Positions 12,030-25,482 of a DNA stretch of 64,000 bases are shown piece by piece. Within the stretch, counting starts at the first letter, position 1. Every line of letters starts with the position of its first letter. A program made the position numbers and the translations under genes. The stretch comes from Morinoia aosen (Eukaryota; Arthropoda; Malacostraca; Amphipoda; Talitridae). Where the stretch lies: contig CM059572.1 in NCBI GenBank assembly GCA_030386875.1, forward strand, positions 40,111,732-40,175,731. Direction: 5' to 3'. A model generated the notes under the pieces. The model did no database searches, had not been told where the DNA came from, and saw nothing but the letters and a program-made list of their open reading frames with translations.

Positions 12030-15000
12030 GTGTTCTAATGTTCTTCCGTACCGATGCTTGAATCAATCAAGATGCAATACTGCATTAGAATTCATAAGGC
12101 CGTGTTTATACTTGAATTTCATTAAATTCAACAAGTTTAAATAATATTTAATAAGATATAATATATCTTAAATATTAGTAGACATTGAGGATATCGGTCG
12201 TTGGGCTGCTCATTGCTAAGTGGATGAGTTTCTTAAATCGTTTAAAAGTACAAGAAAACTAACTCAGGAAAAAATTAAATGAGGAGTTGCTCTAAAATGT
12301 ATATGTGAAATTATCCTAGTATGGGTCTTTTCCCTTGTGTTTGCTCCTGTTAACTCAAGTTCAATAGAAAATGAGCATTCTAGGTAGGGGAAGAGGATAA
12401 ACGAAGAAATGGTTTCCAATGCCGGAAAAAACGTCCTTCAATTGAACCATCGTGTAGTCACCTTTCCTGAAGTCATCTTTCCAATTGGTAAAGTAACTAA
12501 ATTTTATGCAAAAATCTTGATAGGGCTTAATGGAAATGGATTTTCAAGTATGTTTCACGAATCATGAGTCCCTAACTTATGGAAAATTACCAATTTGCAT
12601 TTGGATAGTTTTTGTTATTGAAGTGTTACAAAAGGAAGAACATGAATGTTGCTGTCTTAGCTATCCGTATTCGTTTGAAATTTCCCTCTAAGAGCTTGAG
12701 TTACTTTAAAATTCAGTTCGTTTCCGTACAGTACAGTTCCTGACACTTGTGTCACGGTAGTTTTTTTTAGTCTAAATCAATTGAAGATTATGTTGAAACA
12801 ACAGTCTTACGTGATTGAATCCTGTGACGGCACAATCCTGAAAAAACTTATGTCAAAAATCCATACACTCGTAGAAGTGCATCACTGTAAAATATAAAAG
12901 GTGCGCATTTCAAATATTCACATGCAAATCAATCGAAATAGGAAGTGTATCGCTAGAGAGGGCCACATTTTTTGTGCTCTGCTGATGCACTTTAGAGCGC
13001 GTAAGTCAAATATTGCAAAGCTACACTTGGTTAATCGCGTCTTACGAGTAGACATGCTGAGTCTGATTCCCATTCATGTTTGGACCATTAAATTGAAATT
13101 AAATACTTCTTAAAATTTATCAAGGAGTATTTTCTATTAGAAATTTACGGTGGTTTTTACAACGGATGTAATTAGAAGGTGCTCTTTCAGTACTATTCCA
13201 GTGAATTGATTTTTCTCATCGGATTAATGACTAAAAAAAAATTAAGAGGTGTTGGCACATGTCTTTAAATTTCAAATTTTTAGTCGGTTTTGATTGTATA
13301 CGTTCAGGGCTTCTGCCTATTTTTTCACGTGAAATGTCAGTGATAACCGCGCTGGTTATGTCACTTCATGTAGCTTTTATGAATCGAATCGCCGTTTCAA
13401 AGTGCTCTTAACTGGTGAACTATAACTTTGCCCAAATTTTCGTGCTCTGTACTCTTGTAACTGCCTAATGAAACAACACAAATTTCTGTTGGAAACTTCG
13501 AATAATTACCAAAATCCTCGTCACTTTTTCCGGAGAGTTTTGGTAACTTCAACTCTGCCTAAAAAAATAGATACCTAAATGTTAGGTGTATTTACCGTAT
13601 ACTTTTATACATGGCACCTTGTAAGTCTTTAACGTAATGAAAGTCAGCAATGGTAGAATTGTGTCGGAGTGAATTTTTTATTTCAACAGACTAATTAAGT
13701 GCTTTACACAGCGATGAGATTTTCCTAAAATGATCAGCCAAGTGTTACCTATAAAACAAAGCTCTGCCTCAATAAGTCGTATAATACTGAAAGAACTCCT
13801 CAGTTTCATAACTGAGTTCCATGAGGGTTTTACAGTGCATCAGTTGGATTAATGACATCAATGTGCATGGTAAGTTACCATTAACCAGCAGTCTTAATAC
13901 ATTATATTGAATTATATATATATATAAAACTAACTCTAGATCAGGCAGTACATTTCCCTTGGTTGAGCTAAGTGATTGCTGCTTGATGGGATAATGTTAA
14001 ACAGGCAATATCTCTCCTCCTATAAGTAGTACCCACAATGCAGTCTTCAGAGTAACACTGATTAAATGGCATCCATGCCATGAGCATTTCTTTCATTCTC
14101 TCAAGAACTAATGCCCTGTGAACAAAACATCATGAATAAGACAGTGAATTACGATAATGGGTAACATTTTTCGGTTCAGCATCAGTACATTTTGTGCCTG
14201 TGAAGGAATGAAAAATCGACATCCCGTGCTTTGGCCGGAGCGTCATAAACTAAGCTTGGCGACGGAGCATCGCTTGCGTTCAGTTGTGCTAGGCAGAGCG
14301 AGCAAGCATAAAGAGGCCAAATAAGCTGCTTTATGCGAGCCTTATGCACTCCATACTGTGGGCAGCAGCCTAACGCCTGCCTTACTGCCTTCCTGGTCCA
14401 TCGTGAGGAATATTCTCCCTCTTTTGCTTTCAGAAATGGGGACTAACTCGGTGATGGAATTGAGATGATCCCGCTCAGCTCACACTGAGCACGAGGTAGT
14501 TTTTATGTAGAAAAAACTGACGTCGATGGTATTGAACTTGTACTTCTCATGCAATTTGGCTTGAGTACTCTGACTTTATGACTGACGATTGCACTTGATG
14601 TCCATGGAATGTAGATGATCTCTATCCTGTTTAAGGTTAAGGGGAAAAACTTTGATCCTTGTCTTCTAAAGATGTAGTGTGTAATTTCTTGCGGGATCGA
14701 AGTTGTCAAACAGAGGTATTTTTCGAGTTAGCACAGAAGTTTAATTCTGAACATCTTTAAGAATTAATTGCTGTATGGCACCAGCTTTCTAGCTAATGAA
14801 AGAAAAGTAGGAAAAAATTTACTATTTGGAGAAAAGATTAAGGTGTTGGCTATCAGTATTCCCAGTAGACATTGCTCTTTTCAAATCATCTAAATAAGTT
14901 AATAACCACCATTCCTCTCTTACAACTACAACATTAAATAAGTTAGAAAGTCAGAGTTACACTGTGCAATTCTGCAGTAAATAACAAATTATTTGATGGT

Positions 15001-15374
15001 AAATATTTGTTGTGATGGCCTCAAATTGTTTTGCTTCGATGTTTGTAAGGAAAAACACATAAGATGTCAGTTATTGAATTTTGAAACGTCGATATCGTCT
15101 GGTTAGCTTAAGTTTTAAACTTACAAATAGCTAATTTTTATTTTTTGACACAGTACATTCTGTTGTGGCATAGTTAATATTTAATTGCGCGGACGCTTGA
15201 CAGTGACAAATTTTCTTCTAGGGAAAATATTTCACAAAATATTTCAATTTTTCTGATAAATTTGTATTCACATTCAATAAAAATGCTTCCACGCACCAAA
15301 GTCTCAGGGTTTCGAAATACATTTCAACGCCTTTCAAATAAACAATGAAATGACTACGACTCTTCTCCGGCACC
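12030..15374. other. Long AT-rich stretch, no gene recognised
   Basis: The open frames are all short. There is a small TA microsatellite near 13912-13926. The interval 14210-14400 is somewhat richer in GC, with no clear feature. I see no array and no transposon hallmark. Confidence 0.55.
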
Positions 15375-15565
15375 CCTCAAGGGAGTACAACTATAGTATC
15401 TTCGGGAATTAGCGTTTCTAGAAAGAAAATATGAGATCCCGAGTTGAAGGTCAAGTTGGCCTTCTTTTGATTTAAATGCAACAGGGTTTCGTTTTGTCCC
15501 AGACCATCTTTTTCAGTACACAATAGTCCTTTTTCAGTACGCATGGCTTTCTTCTTCAATAAAGC
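15375..15565 (+). repeat. DR1 interspersed repeat, copy A (3'-truncated)
   Basis: The copy starts near AGTACAACTATAGTATC, continues with GGGAATTAGCGTTTCTAG and GAGATCCCGAGTTGAAGGTC, and reaches CGTTTTGTCCCAGACCATC. It aligns in order with the other five DR1 copies but stops matching after about 15560. The later blocks (TACCTCGCTG-like and CTTAATTCTGT-like) are missing. Confidence 0.8.
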
Positions 15566-17095
15566 CGTATTAGTAATTGGCAGATAATTTCAATTTTTTC
15601 CACAGTTCAATTTTTTGCACAATATCAATAATGCTATCATTAAAGGATAACTCACTATTTTCTTTCTTATTTACGATATCCCGAATGCGTAAGGTAAAAT
15701 AACCACCATAACCCGTGAAATAACACGCCATTCTGTGTGATAAATGATGCAGTTTTGTTTGTTAACACTAACATCATGTTGGCGGATAGATAATTTCAAG
15801 AACATATTTTCTGAACATTAACTCTCCCTTCTCCCGCACCTCATAATAGTTTAGCACCTATTTAATTTTGAGGCGAGTCATTGTTTTGCTTGCATTCAAA
15901 TCCTCGCTGCCCTTGTTTAAATTAAATTCTATAATTTCACAGCGGTGCTGCCATTTTTTATATATTCTTATCCCCCCAAGTGTCAGCTCTTCAGAGTTCT
16001 TTGCAATTAAAGTTGAAAAATTATTTTTCTGCTCTTGGCTTGCATCCTTCACAGTTCTCATTAAAAGTTCCACCTTTTTTGTCATCTTAGCTTTTATACT
16101 CGATTCTCATGAAAGACAATTCTGCAGTTTCTCGGTTCCTATAAAAAATGCTTTCAAATTGTTATTCGAAGTGACATAATATTTGTGGATTTTGGAAAAA
16201 TTGAAAAAAACACTACCACAGAATTTTGTATCCTGACGCGCTTTGCACAACAGTCAACAACTCTGATGTTTTTTGCGACTCGAGAAAAAATTTTTATAAT
16301 AAGGCAACAAATTTCTGATTTTGGGTGAAATGCGTAGTTCATTAAAAAGTACCCTTATGCAGTCCACTGCCAAAATAGATCGGGTCTAATTAGATAAAAA
16401 TATGAAGAAAAATATTAAACTACATCGTAAGTCAGTTCAAGCCTCCTCAACCAATCCAAAGGTGTTCACAAGAGTGGAAGGAGGAAGGCGCCATTAAGTC
16501 CGGAATTAGAACGAGAAATATAACAAGGACACTCTGCTGACACCCTCATCCTGCTCATAGAAACAGCAAAGCTTAACGAAGTTCATGAAGTAAGACATTT
16601 GTTCCTAGACTTTCTATGCAATAATTTCCTTTCACATACTAAGCAGAGTCTTCTGTGCGAGGTATTGCTCCCCCATATCGATAAAGATTAGCAAAATCGG
16701 AATCATGAATGTGTTTTGTTCGGTTTGTACTTTGATGGGACTTGAGTTGTTCCTATTTTTTACATCTGCATAGGTTATCGAGCGTTTAAGCAAAATTTCA
16801 GCTCGCGCGAAATATTTGAATTGAGATTCAATAAAATAAACAAGCATACGACTTATCTATCATACTTAATGAAAAAAGAGTGTCACCATGCATTCCCTTA
16901 CGGTATCTGAAACTATATCCTCTTAAAGGTAGTCCCTCAACAGAAGCACGATAAAGGGACAGTCATATAAAGTGTTCGGAACTATTTAGTCAAGAGATAG
17001 GTTTAATGTTTGAGCTCAGCTACTAAGCTGGGCTACTGACCTTAGTCTTATTCTTGAACAAAACTAACACTGACATCAGATCATAGTACTGTCAT
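15566..17095. other. AT-rich stretch, no gene recognised
   Basis: Open frames overlap on both strands at about 15858-16179 (75 and 103 codons) without a known motif. Nothing else stands out. Confidence 0.5.
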
Positions 17096-17254
17096 TATCT
17101 ATGATACTTCCATGTTAAGGTGACTGTCACTCAGGTTATCTATGACATCTCCATGCTAAGGTGACTGTCACCCAGACTATCTATGCTATTTCCATCTTAA
17201 GATGACTGTCACCCTGATTATCTATGACCATACTAAGGTGACTGTCACCCAGAT
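17096..17254 (+). repeat. 41-bp array of four units, each with a GTGACTGTCAC palindrome
   Basis: Three 41-bp units and one 36-bp unit begin TATCTATGA and end CACCCAGAT. Each contains the odd-symmetry palindrome GGTGACTGTCACC or a one-base variant of it (AGATGACTGTCACC in the third, GGTGACTGTCACT in the first). The palindrome is better kept than the middle of the unit. A related single unit in reverse orientation lies at 20217-20237. Confidence 0.9.
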
Positions 17255-20216
17255 TACAATCAAGGAAAGAATATTTTTACCCATGATAGAATGTCGCATG
17301 AAGTTCTAATTCTACGGCTAGTCGTCTCTATCGCTTTCTTTTCGAACGAATAACAGATTTGGGGTTCATTACTTTGGTATAAGTTCATAGAACAATTGAC
17401 AGATGTAACAGGGCTTTTACGTTTAATATGAGGTAAAATATACTCTTCCAAAGGAGTTATTTTCAACGGAGGTAATAGGTAAAAGTTTATGATTTTATTT
17501 GTTGACTACTGTTGGTAATTAAGAATCATTTGAGCGTGGAAGCATTTTTTGCTCAGCCATTGGTGCACAGCCTAAATAATTCAGCACCACACGTTGCATG
17601 AGATGTTACACTCGATTACAATATAGGTCTACCACAACACTCAAATTTACAGAGTTAATTTTGCACAATTATAGCAATGTAGCAGTTTGAAGAAAAACTA
17701 ACATCGATCAAAGGAAAATAACAACGCTTACCAGTACTTTTGCTTACTATGTACGTTTATTCATTCTGGTTTTTCTTCCCCTTTCAGCTTACGTCTACTG
17801 ACAGCGAGCCCTATAATGGTCATGTAATGGCGATCTGCTTGATCGCTTTTTTTATCGACAGTTATTGGAAAATTAAGGCTTATCGAATGGTGGAAAGTGT
17901 TTGGACAAAATTTGGAGCGGCGATCTAATTCTTCTTGTGAAAACGTGCTTCACCTGCTCAAATGTATCTAAAACTATGTAGCAAGCAATGATATCCTCAT
18001 AACTTCGAAGTCAATTCAAAAGTTACGTCATTTCCTGGCAATGCCCATTAGAAGTGAAAGAAAATTAAGAATTATCTATTGAGTTCTGAAGAACTGGAAG
18101 ATCTATAGCCCAAATTGAAAGGCTCCGGCGATCATCTCTGCGGATGTCAAAGATGCTTCCAGATGTGGCCTCTTTTCACTGATGAATGAGTGCGTGAAGC
18201 TGGGTATGAAGCGAGCTTAATCTACCGAAAACCTCTTTTATGGAGAGATTCGGCATGCTCTTGGAGCACCCATACAATAGCTTGCAAAAGAAATGAAATT
18301 AGCCGATACAAATCTTCTGTTAACTGGAAAATAAACCAACTGAAAATTTATCGACTCGACTATATGAAAACTACCTACTCTCACACATACGCAACAACAT
18401 TCATAAAATCTTGGAACATGGTATATAGTGCCATACAATTTATGGTCTTGAAAATCACAGATGAGGAATCCCCTAAAGCAATCAGGTTTCGTGCACTGCT
18501 TCGAGGGCTGGAATTTAAGATGCGGTAGACGCGACGGCGTAATTATCTTTCGTGAAGAAAAGTGCACCGCAGCAATTAGAGCAGACGTAAAGTCAACAAT
18601 AAAGCAAAATTAGAGTTTGTGTGACACGAAGTCCCGTCAGAAATGAAGAGGAAATTGCTCATAAAAAGTGGCCGATGGCGAGCAGGATTACGATCAATTA
18701 GTGAGCGTTTATCTCCGCAGAAATGCGCCACCCTCCCTGCTGAGCTCCCTCACGCTATCGCCTCGACCGACCGACTCAATATATTATTGTGTTGGTGATG
18801 TGCATTATTCCCTGACGTCTCTATAAAAACTTCTGGTGGAAATATTGTAAAAGATTAGAATTTTAAATTCAGAAACATTTAAAGTTTCAACTGTATGTAC
18901 ATGATATTCCTTCAGTTGCGACCGGTGACGGTACGTTTTAAACAAGGATTTTGTTCCATTTTTATAAACGAAATGCTCAATTATAATTGGTTGTTTAGCT
19001 TCCATTCATGTGGTAAATTATAATTTTTAGATGCTAGCAAATACGGAATTACCAATGCAAAATTTTACTGTATTCTTCATATGTATAGTTTCTAGCATAA
19101 GTGAGTGTTCCTGAAAAATATTCCTTGTCCCTGGCGCATTGAAGAAAAATGTCGGTCAATCATATCAGGTAGTTTGAGCAGCACTAGTGCGGAGTTTTGA
19201 CAAGCGGAATATAATGTGGAAAACACAGCAGCAGCATCCGAAAGTCACTGAATGGAATGGGTTGGAAGTGCTCCCCGCCTGTCTCTTTTGTCGTCAGAGA
19301 CTTACAGCTCGTGATGATGTCCTGCAAGAGACAGGCGTTCAAGACGAGTGGGAATTTTGTTATTTAAAAAAGCGCACAGCCAAGGTGGTTGGCCCGCCAC
19401 TCTTCATCCCTTTCTTGGTCCATCACACCACGTTACTATCAGTGAACAAGCTAACTGACCCAAGTTTTTGTTATTGAGCTGAGGGTAGCTTTGCAAGATG
19501 TTGAAGATACGTGATAACTTGACCATAACAGCCTTATGGTTGTGCCACTAGCACTTTCTGCATCTTAGAAGGTCCCACGAAAAGAATAAGCACCATGTTT
19601 TGTCATAAAATGAGGAAGTGATAGTGATAGAAGCGTACGATTGCTGAATGTCATGACAAAAATCTGTGGCCAAATCTAAGCAAATTTTATCATTGAAGAA
19701 GAGAAATGTCTTCTACACTTTTCAAGTATAATTTTATCCACATTGCTTGGGATGACCTACGTTCCTTACGATTGTGGAAAATTTTACCACTTCTATAAAA
19801 TCCATTTCTTACAGACGATGACGGTTTTTGAGTCTGAGTTTTCGTGATGAAGCAATCAAATAATGAGTTACGGCAAGCTAGAAAATCACAAGCTTGACAA
19901 AAATATTGAAAATACTCATTGAAATGTCTAATAGCAATTCAGCTGAGCAATGCTGGGAGATTTACCTCGTTGTGTTCAGTGAAAAAAAATCCCTTGCTCG
20001 GTAATTAATGACTCAACATTTACAGCAATTGTTATTGACGTAATTTTTTTAAACTGTCTAAATCTTCAGAGAATTAGAAATTCTATTAGAATGATGAATG
20101 ATTGATGTCAAGTTTTGAATTTAAAAGATATGTTAATGCCGTGGATTACCAAGAGAAGCATTCGTGCCTCGAGATGGGTGACGTGTCTTTTTCCAACGTG
20201 CCCCGAGAATGCTTGC
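17255..20216. other. AT-rich stretch, no gene recognised
   Basis: The opposite-strand frames at 18190-18567 (112 and 109 codons) look like chance and have no motif. 18700-18780 is GC-rich. I see no array. Confidence 0.5.
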
Positions 20217-20237
20217 GTGACGGTCACCTTAACATTG
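20217..20237 (-). repeat. Single inverted unit related to the 17.1-kb array
   Basis: On the minus strand this reads CAATGTTAAGGTGACCGTCAC, a 19/21 match to the core of the 41-bp unit at 17096-17254 (CATGTTAAGGTGACTGTCAC). The odd-symmetry palindrome GTGAC-N-GTCAC is kept. It may be a dispersed remnant, or chance given its short length. Confidence 0.45.
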
Positions 20238-23200
20238 AAACTTCAGAGATAATTATAATTTAAACTACAAGCATACTGTGTTCAATCAAAACGTATTCAA
20301 TATAGTTAGATACAACACTGAAGAGATAGTATAGTACTTGGCAGTCATACCAAAACCTTCATAGTTTTGCTTCACTTGTAGCAAATTCTTACCAATATTT
20401 TGCGGTAACAATCATTTTAATTGCCCGAACAAAATTTTTAAAGTTCAAACCACTTTCATTCTTCTTTTTATCCCACCTTCATTGTAGCCTTCATCACAAA
20501 ACAGTGCAAGCCTCCGACAGTCGTCATCAGACTGAACAATCATCTGCCATTCGGCTGTGAACCAATGAACTTCGGAGAGCATTCTAGGGTGCATGTTCTA
20601 CGGGAATTATGTAAGTGCTGTTCATCTGTTCATAGGAATATATTTTTTAATCCCCCTGGACGATGAAGTGTTTAACATATCATACATAAGTAACGGTTCT
20701 GTAAAGAATGACAGAATTAGCCGGAAGCGCGTGGATATCGCAAATGAGTTTTAGAGTTCAATTGCATGGACGTCATGTTCTCATGCACGGACACTTCGCC
20801 TGAGCTTGATCTCTTTTGAGTGAAAATTTCATTGATTAACACTATTTAAATAGTCTAGGGTGTTAGTTTGTCAAGTCGTTACATTATCCGGTCTCACAAG
20901 ACAAAGCTAAGAACTCCCTATCATGAGCTCCTTTGATAAACGACTCTACCCATGTATTTAGGATGGCGTTAAAAACTAAAACCTCGAATATTTACGAGTT
21001 TTATTTATAAAATCCCTGGCAAGGTGATTCGATTATAAAGTCCACAATAACTGAGAGTTGTTATCTCCATCTACTCTGAGAATTTCCGCAAAAATTGGAA
21101 GTATAATGAAAAATAGCAATTCCCACCTTAGAGTGGCGCTCTCGATTTGGCGCGTGTTTTTGACCGGCCTAATTCGCATGAAGCCGCCAAAGTCGAATTC
21201 GTTTCCACTGATTCGGACAGCGAACACTTTTCTGGCCGCCGGCTACAGCGACTGCCTTGTTAGTCCAGAGACTCCGCTCTGATGATGGCATCGGATCGAA
21301 AATGATCCGGCTTCAGATCCCGCCTGTTCGGTGAGACTTTGAGGAGAAGTTTTTCGTCATTTTTTTGAGGGGCAGTCTTGGTGGCTGAGTTATATTTATC
21401 CTGAACATGCTACTCTGTGGTTTGCTTGATAGCGACGGTTTTTAATAATATTTTATTTTATTCTTGAAAAGATAGTTTTTCTCTGAATTGTTGCATGTAC
21501 TTATTTATATACATGAAAATACATATGGCTCTAAGAGGGCTCGGATAGCTCAGGATTAGCAATAGATATTCCGAGTATTAATCAAACAAATTATGGTGAG
21601 TTATGTAAAAAATTGTCTTCATTGATCCTCTTCTTAGCATGCTCTAATTATACCACCTGAAGATAAGCATTTATGAAGTGAAAAATTAAAAAAAATTTAG
21701 ACGTCGAAGAGATTCCAATGTAGCCATCTTCAATTAGCATAACGATTAATCCTCAAAATTTTCTCCTTATTTCAGAAGTTTCTGATTTAAAAAAAATTCT
21801 GCTACAGGTACGCAGACATTACTTTCTCCTCTGACTTCTTCAATACTATTGAAATTTTTACATGTTTTCGCCTCCAAAATCTGTGTGTAATATCCTTGGC
21901 CGGATACGTTTCACTAGTTCATCATTTTTAGCCGTGTTCTTTTCATTAAGGTTCTTGCTATGCCCAATACTGAAGAATATCATCTTATGGTAATTCAACC
22001 TACGATTGAGACTTAGTCGTGATGCAACCGCGGCTGAATGCTGGCTGCATAGTTCATTTATGCTGAGATTATAGTAATCGTAAAATCGAGCTATAGAGTT
22101 GATCAATTAGTCGCCCATTTGAATATCTTCCGTTGAAACGTCATGACGTGGACTAAAATACATGGAACACACCTGCACATTACTGGGCATTCACTTGGTA
22201 GGGACACAAGATCACTTTTGTTTTACAATGTAAAGATTTCTTAAAAATTCACTCTTTTATCTTGAGGCTCAAAATTGAATGCAAATCTTAATCGGCAGAC
22301 GAAAGCCATCTTATTACAAAAATTCATATATCAATTACATCGACAAATACTTTGAATGCTATGAATCGTAAAAGGGAACTTTTAATGATGTACTAATTTT
22401 CCAGTCCAGATTTGAAGTTGAAGTTCGCAGAAGTATAATCATATCAAACCACACATTTAAGAATGACTACCTCTCTCCGGCGCACCAAATTTGAGAGCAA
22501 GAACGTCAGTGACGCAGAGGCGCACGAGAGGCTTGATTTAATCAATGGACCCAGACGTGTTGTCTGTCGTAGCGCCACTTCATTGCCGCGCTGGCCTAGT
22601 GTCGCTTTATTGATGGTCGAGAAAGACGACGCTTCAATCATCCCGATCATCAAGTGTTACTCAGTTACTGCGCATTTGTTTCAAAAAAAGCTAACGTCCC
22701 AATGAAATTATGGTGCCATTTGATTTATCCCCTTCGTGCTCCCTCGTTTGTTTGATATGGTAATCCCTCTTGGAGTATTTTAGGGCTCGACAGTTGCATC
22801 TGTGTCATTGTAAAGAGACACTCATTCTGTCAATAGCTTTTTTGCTTCTGCTAGTCTGTTTTTTCACCGGCAATGCACACGTCACCATGAACTCACTTCT
22901 GATTAAAGCGTAGAAAAATGGGTTTCTTTCAAGAGACAGCAAGAGCGCTCACTGATTTTTAGCATCGCTCGTCCTGATCAGTGTCTGAACTCTTCAGTGT
23001 AAAATGACGCTAATGAGAGTATTTTCAGCAGAAGTATCTAGTGTTACTGAGCGATATCCTAAGTGGATTTCCGTGGAATTATGCCCCAAAAATGTATTTC
23101 TATTTTTCCTCTCCTGAGCTTAATATGTGAGGCAGCCCTGTAAGCAATAAAGTATAATTTTGCTCATTTTATTTCTCCTGCAGATTTTTTGTGATCAAAA

Positions 23201-23384
23201 ATCATGGAAACAGGTTTGTCCAGTGAGCATTAGTGTTGTCTACGAATTTTAGCTATGATATAAGGCAAAAGTTTTATTTTCGACGAAATGACGGAACTAT
23301 CAAGCTCAGTTTCTTCAAAACGCACCAGGGCATGAAACACTATGGCATATAAGGTCGAGGTTGGTGTTCCCCTTAAGAGCGTAC
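20238..23384. other. AT-rich stretch; a GC-richer patch at 21.1-21.3 kb
   Basis: No gene is recognised. The patch at about 21125-21340 is richer in GC and carries the hammerhead-like motif given separately. The frames at 22444-22705 lie on both strands and have no known motif. Confidence 0.5.
21279..21312 (+). other. CTGATGA...CGAAA motif next to a strong hairpin
   Basis: CTGATGA is followed within 20 bases by CGAAA, the spacing seen in hammerhead-ribozyme-like tails of some retroelements. Its central part instead folds as CGGATC-GAAAAT-GATCCG, so the usual stem II is not well formed. It is similar to the motif at 63956-63985. The call is tentative. Confidence 0.3.
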
Positions 23385-23760
23385 AACAGCTGTATTTATC
23401 ACAATTAGCGCTCCCGGGAGGAAGACGTGAGGTTTCGAGCTGATTGGACTTGGCTTTGTTGAAATATGATAGACATTTTTCTGTTGCGGACCATCTTTTT
23501 TTCGGATCAGTGTAGTCCTGTTATCAGCTCTTATTATTCTCTTTTTCAGGTTTCTTGAGAATCTTTTAAAATTTTGTTGTTTTTATGCACAGGGTGAACG
23601 GATATATATTGTACATCGATTCACCGCTCCCTTAATTCCATGCTGAATGGTTTTGCCTCTTCCTCCGTGTCTTGAGAATGGCTTATTCTGGTTTGAGAGG
23701 CTTACCCAAGCTGATGATCTAATCTAATTGTATCTAGGAGGGTGTGAAGGGTAAATAAAT
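23385..23760 (+). repeat. DR1 interspersed repeat, copy B
   Basis: It has the ordered DR1 blocks GCGTACAACAGCTGTATT, AATTAGCGCTCCCGGGAGGA, GTGAGGTTTCGAGCTGA, CTGTTGCGGACCATC, GCACAGGGTGAACGGATAT, CTTAATTCCATGCTGAATGG, and an end near GAGAGGCTTACCCAAGC. The copy is full length and diverged. No open frame is shared among the copies, so the family looks non-coding. Confidence 0.8.
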
Positions 23761-25361
23761 TAATCTTTTTGCCTGGAAAACCATTCAATATCATAATTGA
23801 ACTTGGCTACTTACGAAGTTCATTTATACGCTAGCCAGCATGAATCAGTTATAAAAAACAGACTTCTGAGAGCTTGTCTGAGTTTTGGTTACACGCCCGC
23901 TAAGTACGCGAACTTAAATGTTCAAAGAAGTTTATCTCGTCACCACCCCATACTTTTGTGCTGATTATATAAAAATATTAATTCGAGGCCCAACCCTGCT
24001 CCAATACAGGCAAAAACCCAGGTGTGGAAGAACTTGAAATGGACATAAAATAACTCTTTCGATGTTCAATCTAATGTGCCTAGTACTCTAATGCATAACT
24101 GGATTCGTGAACATCAAATGATTATTTTCTTTTCTATTCGGACAAGACACGACAGAGACACCGATTGCAGCAATTCTTTGCAGGAACACCGTAACGTGCT
24201 GGTTGAAACAACCGTAGAGAGACCCTGTAGAATTATTTGTAATTTTCTTTTTTGAAAATTAATCTGCTAAACGGACATGATAGATTATCCCTTTGATCAG
24301 TTCAATTTGTGCACGACTGTGATTAGTCATTATTCGAGGTAGCTTTAGCTAGGTGCAGCAGCGCTGTCCAGCTTGTGTCATTAAAGGTAAAAGAGTTGTT
24401 CCGCCGCCACTAATTACTTTGCACGTAATGAGGCAGCGTGTTTACACGCAACATGAATTGATATCGGTTCCATATCCATGCTAATATCGTCACTATTTTA
24501 ACTCGCATTGGTTCGCTCGCTTGTTTTTGCAGGCATCGTGATGACTGGCTTCGATAATCGGGGCTGTGATTACTGTTCTCTTGCAAAGAGTTTCATTTGC
24601 AATCAAGTTGAATGTATGTATCAGAACTAAATCAGTATGTCAGGTGTTGACGAAATGCTACAACTACCCACATTACATCGCTTATCTTATACGGTTAACA
24701 TTCTGTAATGCTAAAATGTTGTCACAACTGTTCATCAGAATTTTTTTTTCATCAATTGTTGTAATACAACTAACAGTTGAGCAGCATAACAGTGAAACAC
24801 GGTAAAATAATTCGTGTGTCAGAAACATTACTTCGAATCTTTTTTACGCAAGGTGTTTCTTAATTCAATACCATTAAGGTTTCAGTTTATTCGTTGCACT
24901 GTTCATTCATTTATGATTTATTTCTTCGGTGAATAACCAAGTAAATCACCTCTAGCTCTGCATTCAAAGTCTTAAAATTGTGTGCAAATTGATACAAATT
25001 TGATTTTTCAAGTGTTGACATGGGGTGATCAGCTTTACCGGCTCTACTATCGATGGAAATGTTATTCCTGCTTTTAATTTCAGCGAGATTGTGAGCATTC
25101 CATTTTAGGTGAACAACGCATGAGAGATTACGGGTCCGTTTTATAGGAGCTCGCGCAATTAAGCTGCACTAACTCTCCAATTATCTTTTAGAAAAATGAT
25201 TCTTATTTGCTATCTTTTTTACAGGATGTGCATGGACGTTAAATTATTTTTGCATTCAGACAATTTGCAACCTATTGGCTTTGCTTAATAACATGACATT
25301 TATTCCGGTGTATTTTTGAGGTGAGTGCATTGTGCACCACTGTACGGTGGGGTTGCAGGTG
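23761..25361. other. AT-rich stretch, no gene recognised
   Basis: A 79-codon frame at 24566-24805 has no recognisable motif. No repeats were seen. Confidence 0.5.
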
Positions 25362-25482
25362 CCCAGTCTAACTTTTTTGCCAGCTGAATGCATGTTTTCC
25401 GCCGCCCAAGTAATTAAATCATTACTTGGGTGGCATGCTCCGGCGAATAACATGCATGCTCCGGCGTATAAGTCAGACTGGG
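25362..25482. mobile_element. Foldback (MITE-like) element, copy 1, 121 bp
   Basis: The segment is a long imperfect palindrome. CCCAGTCTAACTTTTTTGCC at the left is mirrored by AAGTCAGACTGGG at the right. Inside, GCATGTTTTCCGCCGCCCAA and GTAATTAAATCATTAC form the inner stem. The 108-bp segment at 34826-34933 has the same ends and the same centre. The size, symmetry and recurrence are those of a non-autonomous foldback DNA element. No protein is encoded, and target duplications are not clear. Confidence 0.82.

Noticed and set aside
21258..21335. tRNA-derived SINE head
   Set aside because: CTTCAGATCCC resembles a B box, but no proper A box or cloverleaf can be drawn.
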